NCBI GenBank assembly: GCA_024516155.1
Contig: JAJJXM010000029.1
Span: 1-64,000, forward strand
Length of the DNA stretch: 64,000 nt
Direction of reading: 5' to 3'
Source: Pyronema omphalodes
Lineage: Eukaryota > Ascomycota > Pezizomycetes > Pezizales > Pyronemataceae
A program made the position numbers and the translations under genes. How positions within the stretch are numbered: the first letter of the stretch is position 1; every line of letters begins with the position of its first letter. Positions 12,394-23,662 of the stretch are shown here, in pieces. The notes below the pieces were generated by a model, which worked only from the letters and a program-made list of their open reading frames with translations, made no database searches and was not told the DNA's origin.

Positions 12394-13164
12394 GGACAGT
12401 AATCATCATTATAGTCTGGACTTACACCATGAGATTAATGAATAGTACATATCGTCTTGAATGTGGCTATCATGTTTTACATCCCGCCACAGCAGAAATT
12501 GGATGCCGGTATCAGTGCGGTCTGTTAGTCTAATTTGGGGGAAGGCGTCGACTCGTGGAGCGGGAAATTTACGACTACAGGCTAGCGACTTGATCATGGA
12601 AATGCCTATTCCTCGGATGGCAAAAATGGTTCAATTTTGACCTTGAAAATGTAGCGTAATTACTGTCATGATAAGGGAAGGTAATATTTCCGTAGCTTCC
12701 ACCGCTGTTTCACTTCCTTCATAGCCGTGTTAATGCAATATTTTCATCCGCCATTAATCAAGCACCACCTCAAGTAATTATGATGCAGCAACCTTTCTTG
12801 TATTATGACCACACTATTTAACACTTGATAATGAGCCACGTATCTATTCAAATCGTCGGATACCTTGTTAGAGAAAGTCAAACCCGAATAGTTAGACAAT
12901 TCAGACATTCACTCGCGTCAATCCTTTCTCTACGTAAGGATATCTTCTGTATGAGGGTAAAAGATCTCGGGTCCTAATCTAGCCTTATTAGAAAGTTCTT
13001 CTACAGCTTCAATATGGCCCGCCTACAATACTTAATGTTATAGAAAGATACCCGACATGTATGTACTGGAACCTTACTTCGACAAGCAACATGATTGGTA
13101 CCCATATTTTCTTCAACATGAACATTATTAGTTTTTTAAAAGAAACTACCGTAAGGAGTGGAAG

Positions 13165-13285
13165 TGTTTTAGGGTGGAGCGTACATTTACGGTTGAGTGT
13201 AAACGTTTTAATAAAGTGGAGCATGGAGCGCCCACCTGCTGGCAGTTTTGTAAACGTCCCCGCTGCGGCTTGTAATGTTATGGCC
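13165..13285 (+). repeat. Diverged direct repeat, copy 2
   Basis: Partner of 10,752-10,870. Relative to copy 1 it shows several C-to-T or G-to-A differences clustered in one block (GCACCTGCGG versus ACATTTACGG), which is compatible with repeat-induced point mutation or simple decay. Confidence 0.5.
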
Positions 13286-13398
13286 AACTCATACCCAACC
13301 GCTACTGGGAAGCTAGTTTACTCAGCAAGCCCACAGTCCTATGACATCGGACTACATAGCGGCGGTTTTTTGTTCTTGCGTACTGGGTCAGAGCATCA

Positions 13399-13449
13399 CA
13401 TGTGGTCCAATCTGACCCGCAGTCTTGGACGGACCGTTGCGAACTCCGC
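13399..13449 (+). mobile_element. Decayed end of a second hAT-type copy
   Basis: About 50 bp align with the right terminus of the 893-bp element (shared CGCAGTC-TGGACGGACCGT core), but the final GGGGAGCTCTG has become TGCGAACTCCG. No matching left end was found with certainty; a CCACGGTCCG block near 10,060 is a candidate. It is evidence for an older member of the same family here. Confidence 0.45.
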
Positions 13450-14460
13450 AGGTCAGTGGATAAGTGCTGCGGTTGTGAAGTTGTAACTAGAGTTTTGGGT
13501 TGGGTTTTGCAATCAAATTTTCTTATGCCTGGATGTACCTCAGATACAAATGTATTTCCATCGCCAGTCTCCGTTGCTTATCGATTGATGTTAGTAAGGG
13601 ATGGCATGAGAAAAGGGTGACAAGGTGATAATATAATAATCACGTGTTTGCGTGGTATCGGCGGGATGTTGCTCTCTTGTCCAGAAGCCAATGATATTCA
13701 TTAGAAATTTTACGATTCTAATATCTCCATTTCTCGAGGGAAATCTACCAGCCTTCAGCAATTTATCCCGATGCCCGGCAGATCATGCATTATCATAATT
13801 AGTGATAACTCATGACCAGAATTGAATATTCAAATATTCTTGATGCTTGTTCGTTGGACAATCCTTATACAATGATCTATATCAATATTACACTGATACC
13901 GTATTCCTTTGGTCTTAATATTTCTATTGTACATCCTTATTTGCCTCTCGCTCATTGTAATCTTTTCGTTGACGTTGTGGCAACTCCGAATCTTGTTGTA
14001 GTGACAATGTCGAAAATGCCAGGTATTGTAATTGTAACACAGATCCGGTTCTACAAGGCTAATAACAATGAGTTTTTCTCTCTCATATATGTATTCGAAA
14101 ACTAATATGTTCAATATACAGTTGATAACGGACTTACATCTGTCTCACATCCTGCACCCATGCGCATGCCCAATTGGATCTCCTACCCTTCCATTTTTGT
14201 ATAGAATTAGAATTTTCAAAATCATCACAATCTCACGGGCCACTGTCAACTTAATGCACATTAACCCAGTCAAGATTCCCCAAAGCCCCTCACCTGGGAC
14301 CATTACAACTGAGCATCAACCCCTTGCCCCCCTCTGAAAGTGACAATCCTGAATTTCTGAATACCGCAGCTCAGGAGCCAATACCTTACTCTGAGCTTGA
14401 AAGAAGAAACCCATATCTTCCTTACCACGTCCTTCCATCCCTTAAGCACATCCTCTCCCC

Positions 14461-15051
14461 ATGACATCACCACACCGTCGGAAGATGTCGCCCCAACCTC
14501 TAACACCGTCAGCACTCAGTAAAACAAACCAAAATGTACCAGCCATCACCCCACCATTGGAGTACAAAACCTACCCCACTACTCCTACATTATTCCCGCC
14601 CGGCTATACCTCCTCCTCGATCCCTGGCTACGCGGGGCCAAGCCTAGGCTTCAACCCTCCGCCAGCACCCGGAACATCTTACCTCGAGCACACCGCCCAG
14701 CAAATAGACACACCTGACGACGAGAACGCCGATGTGTCATGGATCCTCCGTGAAATCCGAATTGCAGAAAAAATCAAATACTGCAAAGACCGCGCAGCTG
14801 GTAAAGCATGTGCTGGGTTTAAACTTAACGAAAATTTTGAGGAATGGATTGAGCGTGTAAGTGTCTCCCTACCATTGCTTGGGATCCCGGGACTGGGTTA
14901 ATGATGAATGGTGTAGTTGATTCAGCAATCAGATGCTCAAGAGTCCAGTATGGGACAAGTCGAGGATGATGCGGATCCTGGGGAGTTATTGAGAAGCTTT
15001 GTGGAGCTTGCTGGATTGGAAATACGTGAACCCTGTGAGGAATCGAAATAA
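14461..15051 (+). CDS. Uncharacterised protein, 2 exons
   Basis: Exons 14461-14856 and 14926-15051 join across a 69-bp GTAAGT..TTCAG intron with phase kept, giving 173 residues. The N-terminal ~85 residues are Pro/Thr/Ser-rich and likely disordered. From about residue 88 the sequence is helical and charged (DVSWILREIRIAEKIKYC..), continuing into exon 2 with an acidic stretch and a short amphipathic end (LLRSFVELAGLEI). I do not recognise a family. An additional small 3' exon is possible, because a CTACAG acceptor and open frame follow the stop. No neighbour suggests a role. Confidence 0.5.
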
Positions 15052-16053
15052 TGGTTAATAGGGGATACTACAGGAGTCTGTTAAGGAGAGGTTTAATGGC
15101 TTGGTAGATTCGTTGTTCGGTTAAAAGTTATCAAGTTTATTTTTAGTTACGAAATGGGTGAGCTGGTTTAAACCATGTTGTTAGATGATTGGATCTTGTC
15201 TGAAGAGCGCACGTGGAATGAAAAACATTGCTTGGTGTCATATTTCCGTTATTCCTCGTATCATTCCAACAAGACGCTAAAGCTTACCAACAAGGGAGAA
15301 GATTTTGAGTGAGCGGTGTTTTGGGGGTTGTAGTTTGTGCCGAATATTCCATGTTTGTCATCATGTCATAAATTCCCCCGACTCTGCAGCAGTTACCCCC
15401 ATTAACATCCGGACATAGCAATTTTCTACACAATAAATCTTCTTGCAGTTCTCCAGCGGCTTATATTATCCATCACAGCGTTTGGCCACTATATCCCCAT
15501 ATTTCAAAGCGTCTACTGACTTTCGATAGCCCTCCATAAGTCATCTACATCCAATTAATAATGCTGCAAAATGTGCAAGCAATTTCGTTGGTACTGGCAC
15601 TACAGAGTACACATTCTCTGCGAAGTCTGAAGCAGGACATCGTTCTGCAAGGACTCCGATAGCAATAAGGAATGTGGGCGAGATCACGGTATCAGAAGTC
15701 GGTGGTATAGGCCGTCCCCTTGCCCCACTCATGCGCCTCAGATGAGGTAATCTTCATCGGCTTAAAGAACCTAATGTGGTCTCCGACTTGAGTTACTCTG
15801 GAAACGTCTGGCTTAGGATTTTTTAATGGGAGTTAACATGGCTTGATATGATTATATTTGTGGGATTTTGGAGTGTGCTGGTCCTATTTGCATTGTTTTG
15901 AATGGTTAGGCGTTGTGATTTCCACAAGTATTGTGTTTTTTTCTGTACCAAAAATACAAAAAAAAAGGAAATCTGCCTGGTTGATTATTCTACTCTCAAG
16001 TGCATCGCACTTGTCACATCGTCGTGCCACTGAGTTTCAATCAGGATTGATGT

Positions 16054-16057
<4 letters not shown>

Positions 16058-16091
<34 letters not shown>
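16058..16091. repeat. 34-bp A homopolymer
   Basis: An uninterrupted A run followed by ~50 bp of A/G-rich sequence. It lies ~130 bp before a dispersed repeat copy. The other copy of that repeat also has an A run nearby, but on the opposite side relative to repeat orientation, so it is not a conserved tail. Confidence 0.8.
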
Positions 16092-16092
<1 letters not shown>

Positions 16093-16214
16093 AGAAGAAG
16101 GAAAGAAAAAAGAAAGAAAAAAGAAAAAAGAGAAAAGGAAAAACATTGGCGAAGCTGTCTACTGGACTTGGAGTGAGCTCTCTAAGAGTAGACCCCTACA
16201 ATTCTAGTCTGTAC

Positions 16215-16690
16215 TCAAGACGAGTCCATGCAGTAGTTATTTTATTTTCCATCTGTATAGATATGTACGTAGTATGATAGAGCTAAATAGTATGACGGTA
16301 ACCTGTGGTAGTCTTGGGTACGTTGAAGGCTAGGTGGTATTAATAGGATGTATCCAGATCACTGGATTCCTATAGCAAAGACTATCACTAAGCGGCTGGT
16401 ACAGAATCGGCAATCCCCAGAAATTACACACTTGTCTTCTTGTGCAGTAAACACGACGGCAAAAATTGGCCATGTCCTGCAAATACGACAGATGTACTTA
16501 TTAATAAGTTTTGCCATGCACATCCGTATGGAATAGGACCACTCACTCAAACCGGTAGCATGTCATGCATCCGATACCGAGTGACAATATCATGATGGAG
16601 CATAGAATATCCGATTTAAGGCGTAACAGCCGGTGAAACTCCAAGGAAAGGATTCCATTGGTAGGAATATCGGGGCTACTAATTTCTCCC
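16215..16690 (+). repeat. Dispersed ~0.5-kb repeat, copy 1
   Basis: This stretch matches the reverse complement of about 31,985-32,600. Shared landmarks in order are CATGCAGTAGT, AGTATGACGGTAA, GGTGGTATTAATAGGATG (ACTAATACG in the other copy), TATCC-ATCACTGGA, CGAGTGACAAT-TC-TGATGGAGCA, ATATCCGATTTAAGGCGTA and AACAGCCGGT. Identity looks like 65-75% with indels. No open frame of note is kept. Probably a relic of a transposable element. Confidence 0.6.
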
Positions 16691-17279
16691 TCCATTCTTG
16701 TTGAGTTTCAGCACGATATATCAAGCCATGACATGTGCAAGTGCATTAGTGCTTTCTTCGATTCCATCCATACGCACATATTTCTTCGGCGATGCTACAT
16801 AGTAAGATTGAAACTACATTGAAACTCTTTGTCGAAAAATGGAGCGATACTGAATAGAGATGTATTCCGTGTGCTACAGAATTTAGTATGCTCCGATACG
16901 GGGATGCAGCAAATCCTGGGGTTATATTCTTGCTTAATGTTACTTGCATGGTGTTTCCCCGTTTTTTTTTCTTCGGTATCGCATGTGAATGGATGTAAGT
17001 ATGCCGAAAAACGCGGGGAAATACACTATGAGCAATGGTCCGCATGGGGGATTACAGGGTAGTTAGATTATTGGGGTCAACTTTTGCAAGCTCTGATAGC
17101 CAATTTTTAAAAATTATCTTGAACTGTGCGTGATGTGCCACGCACTCAAACACATTTGAATTAGTAGTTATTTACCTACAGTAATTTACAAAATCAAAAC
17201 CCCGCCTTTAGAAATGCAAAAGCTAAGAACACCCAAAACGCCCCGTATCCATAGTGTAACCCCACCCATAAATCATTAA

Positions 17280-17954
17280 TTATTGCTGACCATTCTGTCC
17301 AGAAAACGAGATTCGAACTCTTTTTGGGCCAGGGGTTTCGACCTCGGATACACTTGCAGATTCATCATCTTCCACTTTACGTTTTCTGTTGGGGTTTTTC
17401 TTATTAGTTGATGGTGCAGCAGTTCGAGAGGCGGCATTTTGCGTTTGCAAACGAGGCAAATCGGGGACAGTCGGTGTAGAAGCGGCAGTGACGGGTGCAC
17501 TCTCTTCCGATTGTAGCTTTATATTGCCAAGCCATATTAGTCATTGAATCATGATATCTCGGACATTCAAAGACATACCTTGGCAGCATATGTAATTGAT
17601 GACAGGGAAAAGATACGGTCCTGGTCATTAAAATTGGTCTTGCGTCGGGGTGCTGCAGCTTTAATGTAGTTATCGAAGCCCTTGACGATGTTTCCGTTCG
17701 GCGTTTCTTCGAGGTAGGCCGTCTCCGCTTTGTAGATATTTTCTTCATAGATAGACTATATTTATTAGCGCGTCAACTAGATCTGGAGCCAGGCACCTTA
17801 CGAGCTGCTTGTCATTGTGGCGCTTGCTGTGAATAAGATCACGTAGCTGCTTCTTGATCCTATCATAGTAGACTATGGCCTGCTCACGCGAGGGTGCCGG
17901 GGTAGCAGGTAATGCCTTTCCGGGTGGAAGAGAGCCTGGCGTTTGCTCGAGCAT
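17280..17954 (-). CDS. EAF6: NuA4 histone acetyltransferase subunit Eaf6
   Basis: Three exons (17802-17954, 17579-17755, 17280-17516) join through introns of 46 bp (GTAAGG..ATATAG) and 62 bp (GTATGT..ATAAAG) with phase kept, giving 188 residues. Eaf6 is a small subunit of the NuA4 (and related) histone acetyltransferase complexes in the nucleus. The family core is clear: a helical stretch (YYDRIKKQLRDLIHSKR..) at residues 29-51, then IYEENIYKAETAYLEETP and GNIVKGFDNYIK (52-82), then RRKTNFNDQDRIFSLSS (87-103). The C-terminal third is a lineage-variable basic tail with NRKRK and GPKRVR patches, likely nuclear-targeting. It is transcribed divergently from BUB2 with 248 bp between starts. Confidence 0.9.
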
Positions 17955-18202
17955 TATTCCGACTTGTCGCGTTGGACGTCCTTGTTCTATGCTTCTCAGG
18001 TTCGTGTCGTGAGGTTGAGACGTGACGCGTCTCTTGGACGGATAACAAAGAACTTAAGCTTACCCTACTCAAGATAGCTTAAGCGCCCTCACTGGAGCCA
18101 ACAACTCGCGCTACTACAGTGGGGAGACTCGCTCTCGAGCAACGAATCAATCAGCGGTCTACAGCACATCAGCCAGTCTATTGGGGTCGACTTTTTAGCA
18201 TC
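17955..18202. promoter_or_regulatory. Shared EAF6-BUB2 promoter region
   Basis: These 248 bp separate two divergently transcribed conserved genes and must hold both promoters. An alternative in-frame BUB2 start at 18,119 would shorten it to 164 bp. No TATA box is obvious. The region is only moderately AT-rich. Confidence 0.5.
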
Positions 18203-19550
18203 ATGACATCTTCCAGCCATCCGTTGCCGGCATTACGTCGTAACCGGAGATTCGAAAACTCATTCGCACCATTGGCGTTACCGGACCCGGTGGCAGCGCC
18301 TCCTCGCTTGAACACGACTGCACCTCAAGTACGGAACCTCCCTCAAATACGAAATCCCAACGCCCCGCCACGCTCTCAAAAACACCTTCGATCAAGATCA
18401 CAATCTCAAGCAAATTTCGACAACCAACACCAACATCCTATGACCCCGCATCATATGCACACAAACAGCGCAGGCTCAAATATGCAGCAACGATATGCTC
18501 GAAAAGCTGCCTCAACCGCTATCCTTTCCTCCAACAACCATCCCTCGACTACGATCGAAAGCCTGATTTCGAAACCTCCTGCGTCCTTGACAGAAGCTCT
18601 ACAAGACCTTCGATATCTTATCTTGGACAAAGGTGTTGCCGCAGACGCAGATGGAAATGTATGTTTACCTCTCTACTCTTTGTTTACCTTGGGTGAATCA
18701 TGGGATCTGACAAAGTTCAGTCTGCTCTACGTATTTACATCTGGTCGATCCTTCTCGGCGTGAGACCTATGCGCAGTGACGATTACATCGAGCTTGTTCG
18801 GCGTGGAGCCAGTAGCAGCTACAGCAAGATCCGTAACGATACCTTTCGTACCCTCGCTACCGACCCATTATTTCGGCGCCGTGTCAGCGAGAGCTCAATC
18901 ATTCGCCTTCTAAACGCATTTCAATGGAAAATGAAGGACTCTGGGGAAGATGCCCAGTACGTACAGGGCATGAACGTTATTGCGGCCCCATTCTTGTACG
19001 CAGCTCGGTCAGAGGTCGAAGCATTTTCTTTGTTTGCTGTGTTTATCCAGCGGGAATGCCCGGGATATGTCAGACCAACAATGGAGGGAGTTCACTGTGG
19101 CCTCAAGCTCGTAGATCAGGTTCTACAAAATGTCGACCATAAGCTTTACAGCCACCTCAAAGCCAAGCTGTTGACAGCTGAGCTTTATGCGTTTCCCTGT
19201 AAGTTCCCTTGAGCTGACTGAAAGAGGAATATTCTCTTTCATTTTGACAAGTGCATTATGCTGATTTTGGTTACACAGCGGTGCTTACATTGTCCGCCTG
19301 CACGCCACCATTACCAGAAGTGCTAAAGCTATGGGATTTTTTACTGGCTTACGGCGCCCACCTCAATATTTTGTGTGTTGTGGCTCAATTACTTCTAATG
19401 AGGGATGAGCTATTGGCTGCGGCACAGCCCATGAAGCTGTTGAGACAATTTCCCCCATTGAATGCCAGTATGATTATTAAATACGCGGTGAACCTGGTCA
19501 CACAAATTCCACCGGATTTGTTTGACCAGGTAGTGGAACATGCACGCTAA
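18203..19550 (+). CDS. BUB2: Mitotic checkpoint GAP subunit Bub2 (TBC domain)
   Basis: Exons 18203-18658, 18721-19198 and 19279-19550 (introns 62 and 80 bp) give 401 residues. Bub2 (fission yeast Cdc16) with Bfa1 forms the GTPase-activating complex that restrains the Tem1 GTPase of the mitotic exit/septation network at the spindle pole. Residues 1-150 are a poorly conserved Pro/Ser/Gln-rich extension. The TBC domain follows (~153-390), with the arginine-finger motif IRNDTFR (R195) and the YVQGMN motif (Q234) both present, then the family signature LPEVLKLWDFL and HLNILCVVAQ. The first ATG of the long disordered segment was chosen; an in-frame ATG 84 bp upstream is an alternative. Confidence 0.88.
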
Positions 19551-22500
19551 AACAGTAAACGAGCAAACGGCATGGCGATAGTAAGCAAAAGTGGCAGAAA
19601 AAGCGAGCATACTAAGTGGTAAAGCGGCATTGGATTTTTGATTTTTTTATGGAGTTTTTCATAGCGATATACCCTCGACAATTACTTACGACAAGAACGA
19701 AATTACGACACGAACAACACAAACCCAACCAAACATGAACGAGAAGAACCGGAACTTCAACCGGAATTAAATGAATTAGCAATGGGATACGAATTGGGAA
19801 TGATATGATGGAGGGCGTTTGATATTTGAGCATTAGCATTACACGCTGGTATTGCGTGGTAACGACTGTAACGAATTTCTTTATGTATGGATTCGATTTG
19901 CTGGTGCTAATCGAAGGGAGTTTTTTTTTGCTTTGCTTTGGTTATGGATGAATTGGATTTGATGGTGGATTGCGATTTGGAATTTTCGTGTTTAGCGTCG
20001 TTGATGGCTTTGTAGTATCTACTTGTCACATCTTGATGGTGTTGCTTTCTATTTTCGGTTCTTTGAGTTTCCCTTTCTTCGTTTCTCTTTCTCTTTCATC
20101 AGTAACATTGTCCTAAAATAATTCCAACTAAAAACTAACGTCTTTTTATTTTCTTGGCCATACGTTATCTCCTTAAAGAAAACTAATTGAGTGATTCATC
20201 CTTTATTGACTTACTGGTTACTTTATTCTAGCAAGCAGTTGTGCTGTTTAGGCTGGATACTGCCGCCTAACTGAACCTGTGTTTTTGGGGGGGCAAGTTT
20301 ACTAATCCAACCCAAATCCAAGCATGTTTTCCTCCTGAACAATATTCTAGGTTGTCTATCCCTGGTCTGCCAATCCTAACGCCACACCACAACAATACCC
20401 CAAACAACAAAATTGACAGGCACATCTCTTTCCAACACGTAGCAATTGAATCTATTGAAACTTTTTGCATATTTTTTATGATTACTGTGATATGAAATTG
20501 AAATAAGAACAGTTATGCTTTTAAATTGCCATAATTGCATGTTGTGGTAATGGTATTATGGCTTTATGGCTGTTAGAACAGGGAAACCCTACCTAGTAAT
20601 CCTATTATTTGGAGTATTGTTGTGGTGTTGTGGCTTTTGGATTAGCATACTAAGGGTGTGTAGTTAAGAGATTTGGTTCAGGAAGAAAATATGTTTTGGA
20701 TTGGGTTGCACTAGTGGTCCTCCTCCCCAAAAACCAGAAATGCGGCTAGACAATAAGCAGCGTATCTGCTTGCTAGACTTCTCGGACAGTTGCTAGTTTA
20801 GCTCCCGAAAATGGATAAGTATGGATATTGCGTATACATAATCCACATCACTCTGGTCACTCGGAACGATTTACTCGGCGAGGCGAAATCTGGAACTATC
20901 GGAACTGCAAATAGACAGAGTAAACAATTCTGGCATAATTGCTGGGCTAGATGAATGAGGAAGATAAGGTTACATTGTGGATTTCGCTAAGTTATAGGTG
21001 GATTGTTGGAGCGATGGCGAATGTAACTGGGATATAGTGGTCCGTGACCAGTACATACCTACCTTACATGTCATGACTCTGTATATAACAGCCATAGATG
21101 ATTGAGATTTATCAATAATTTATAACTACATAATAGTAAATTTCCACAGTCTTGACAAGATCCGCCAGTAGGTACAGCAGTCGGCAGTGATCAAGCGAGA
21201 TAACTGTAGCAATCGCAGTATAATAAAAAGTGAGGCTACGATTCAGGGCAAGGTCAAGGACCTGTATTAGTGTTAAAGAAATGCTCCAGCTAATTAATTA
21301 ATCAAATATATTATATATCTAGGCTAGTGATAAGGAAACAATACAGATAAGGTATCTAACGCAAAGGCATTTTTCCGCTGACCTTCGAGTCTTCGACCTG
21401 TCTTCTTTCGGGTATTTTACCCTTTCATTCATCATCACTCGACTTGCACTTTAACACTTTAAAGACCAAGGTGCGTTTCACTGTGGATGGTTTTAATTGG
21501 AGTTTTGCACGTTCGGTCAGATTAGGGTAGCTATTAGCCCGTGCATGGCAATCGTGGTGCAGACTGTGTCGAGTACTCGTCGGGAAGGAAATCACAATCA
21601 CTTGTAATGAATGCCGAATCACCGGCACTGCCACTAAGCTTGAGGCTCGGCAAAGTTCGTCGTATACTGTCGCATGATCTTGCTTATGAATAAAAATCTT
21701 TAAGTTGTCTGTACTTGCCGCCGAGCTCCGGTGTGTGTCCGTGTGCACTTGAGGGTTGCGTTAATTCGGACACACCAATACAATTCGCACATATATAGCA
21801 ACTGCGCAACCGTGACTTCGAAGGCTTCCTCGAAAAAACCAAGGGATTAAAAGGGCTATGATAGCGAATTTTGACTATCATTATCAAGATATATCTGGTG
21901 CTTCATAGAAGGTAATGGTCTTGGCATTTCCTATGGTATGAGAGAAAAAGTCAGGCGCGGTGATATAACAGAGCGCCGGATTTACCCTTGTGCCCGAGTA
22001 CATACATAGTGACCGTCATCAGTTTAATGAGGTCGACCTGAGGTACGGCGGCTTGATTTAGATACAGGGGCTACACGTCTTTATTAGTCCAAACCCTCTA
22101 AAGATTTGCACATCATCCCCTTGATCGTCCTCCGAGTTCGCGAGCCATTGTCATTGCGTTGTCAGTACATATGGTCATATTCCGTGCGCAACCCTGTGGG
22201 GAAATATCTTGTGTCTTTAGCCTTAATCTACCCCATCGCTGTTTCGGAGGAAATTGGTGCCCACCTTGGTGCTGTAAATTTTGTGGGGATCCGCTGAAAA
22301 GATATTGGAGCCTAAGTTCAGGAACGCTGTATGCACTGGAGTATAAAGACTAAGGACTATAAACCACATTCCAAGAAATTCAGCCTCGGATGCTATCCGC
22401 TGGCTGCCGTTGGCGGGGGAAATGAAATAAAATCGCAGATTTCTTCATTGAAATAAGGGTTAGGGTATACCTTGGGGGCGCAGATAGTGGGGCGGCGAAA

Positions 22501-23662
22501 CCGCGATAGATGAAGATGGAGATGGAGTTGGTGACCATATGTGCCTCGCAGCAGGGCGGACTCTCGGTGCCCATCAATCAACCACAGCTCCATCTATCCT
22601 TCCAAGACGCTTCGACTGCGCTTCGCCCATGACGGGTGGCTGCACAGTTCGCTAATGCCCGCTCACCTCGCTTCTGCAATACTCATCCAGACTGAGCGGA
22701 CGCAGCGGTGATCAGGCACATTCTTTCAATCTTTTTCTGGAATTCCAGTTTTCTTGGTTGCTATGCGGACCCTTTGAAAGGTGGGTTGGCGTTCTGGTTT
22801 TTGCGCCGGCGTTTCCAACGTTCCGTCTCCGTGTCAAACAAGGGACCACTGACAGGGAAGTCAACAGGACAGGGAGGAGCGAACACGCGCGCCCGAAAAG
22901 TTGCGGGACCCTTTCTAAGGGAGCTTCCAACAGCTCTGCAAAAGCTAACCATCTCCCCTAAGTGTTTTGAGTCCACCTCGTGTCCGGACTCCGCCTTCGC
23001 CCGCCGCAAACTAACTACTCCGCCTACTATTTCCCCCCACCACCCCCCCGCCGCCATAGACGAGACACGTCCCTTGTCGTCGCCCGCCAACTCATTGCTG
23101 CTGCTGAAGTTGCCTTCATCAGAGGTACGTTATGCATGCTGCTGTCATCACAGGCCGCACCTCGCGTACCCTAGACAGATGCCCTCCCCCTAATTCCCGT
23201 CATTCGTCAGCCATCCTTTACCCTTATTTCGGATCAACTCCATAATTACATGTCTCCCCCTACCACATCTCGCGACAGGGTTCTCCTGAAGTTGCTTTCC
23301 GGACGTTGTAACTTATCGTTCCAAACAGATTTATTGGGACCTTCATTTATTCTCGAAACCGACTGGAAGCCCTTCAGCCAGTTAATCACGGCCGTCAGAC
23401 AGCGCGTGCAAAAAAGCCACGTGCGCGAAGGAAATCACAGTCTCTCTCAACCTCAACGACTTCTTACACCCGGTCTGGTACCTTACATACCTCGGCGCGC
23501 AGCACGAGATACCACATACCCACCAAATTTCGTGAAACTGGATACCACACGATAATACATACCCTCCGGCCACCATCCACGCGCGACAGTGTTCACGAAA
23601 ATACCCCCATGGTTAATGCCGCCACACCTCTTTAACTTTCACCCAACACCTCCTTCCACTTC
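19551..23662. other. 4.1-kb intergenic region
   Basis: No gene can be supported. A stretch at about 21,680-21,890 is distantly similar to 11,220-11,400, notably the block AGGGCTATGATAGCGAATTT versus AGCCCTGTTATAGTCGATTT. From ~22,600 to 23,650 the DNA becomes more GC- and pyrimidine-rich, which probably marks the promoter and 5' leader of the downstream vezatin-like gene. The long frame at 22,708-23,193 overlaps an equally long antisense frame and is not convincing. Confidence 0.5.

Larger units (their letters stand above)
9750..14460. other. Repeat-rich gene-free region
   Basis: No gene is supported in 4.7 kb. The region contains an 893-bp hAT-type element, a decayed copy of its right end near 13,400-13,449, and two diverged direct copies of a ~115-bp sequence at about 10,752-10,870 and 13,165-13,285. 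It looks like a landing zone of old mobile DNA into which a younger element inserted. Short open frames inside it lack transposase or polymerase motifs. Confidence 0.55.
15052..17279. other. Intergenic with repeat copy and poly-A
   Basis: No gene is supported over 2.2 kb. The section 16,058-16,091 is a pure 34-bp A run followed by an A/G-rich tract, and about 16,215-16,690 is one copy of a dispersed repeat whose inverted partner lies near 32 kb. A minus-strand frame at 15,541-15,732 and a lysine-rich frame through the poly-A are judged noncoding. Confidence 0.5.

Noticed and set aside
15858..16277. 139-residue ORF with polylysine stretch
   Set aside because: It is created by reading through a 34-bp A run and adjacent A/G tract; flanks show no coding character.
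17295..17310. tRNA B-box-like GATTCGAACTC
   Set aside because: It lies inside EAF6 exon 3 coding sequence, and no A box or cloverleaf can be formed around it.
22708..23193. 161-residue plus-strand ORF upstream of the vezatin-like gene
   Set aside because: An antisense frame of similar quality overlaps it, composition follows GC/pyrimidine bias, and no motif or splice-consistent extension exists; probably promoter/leader DNA.
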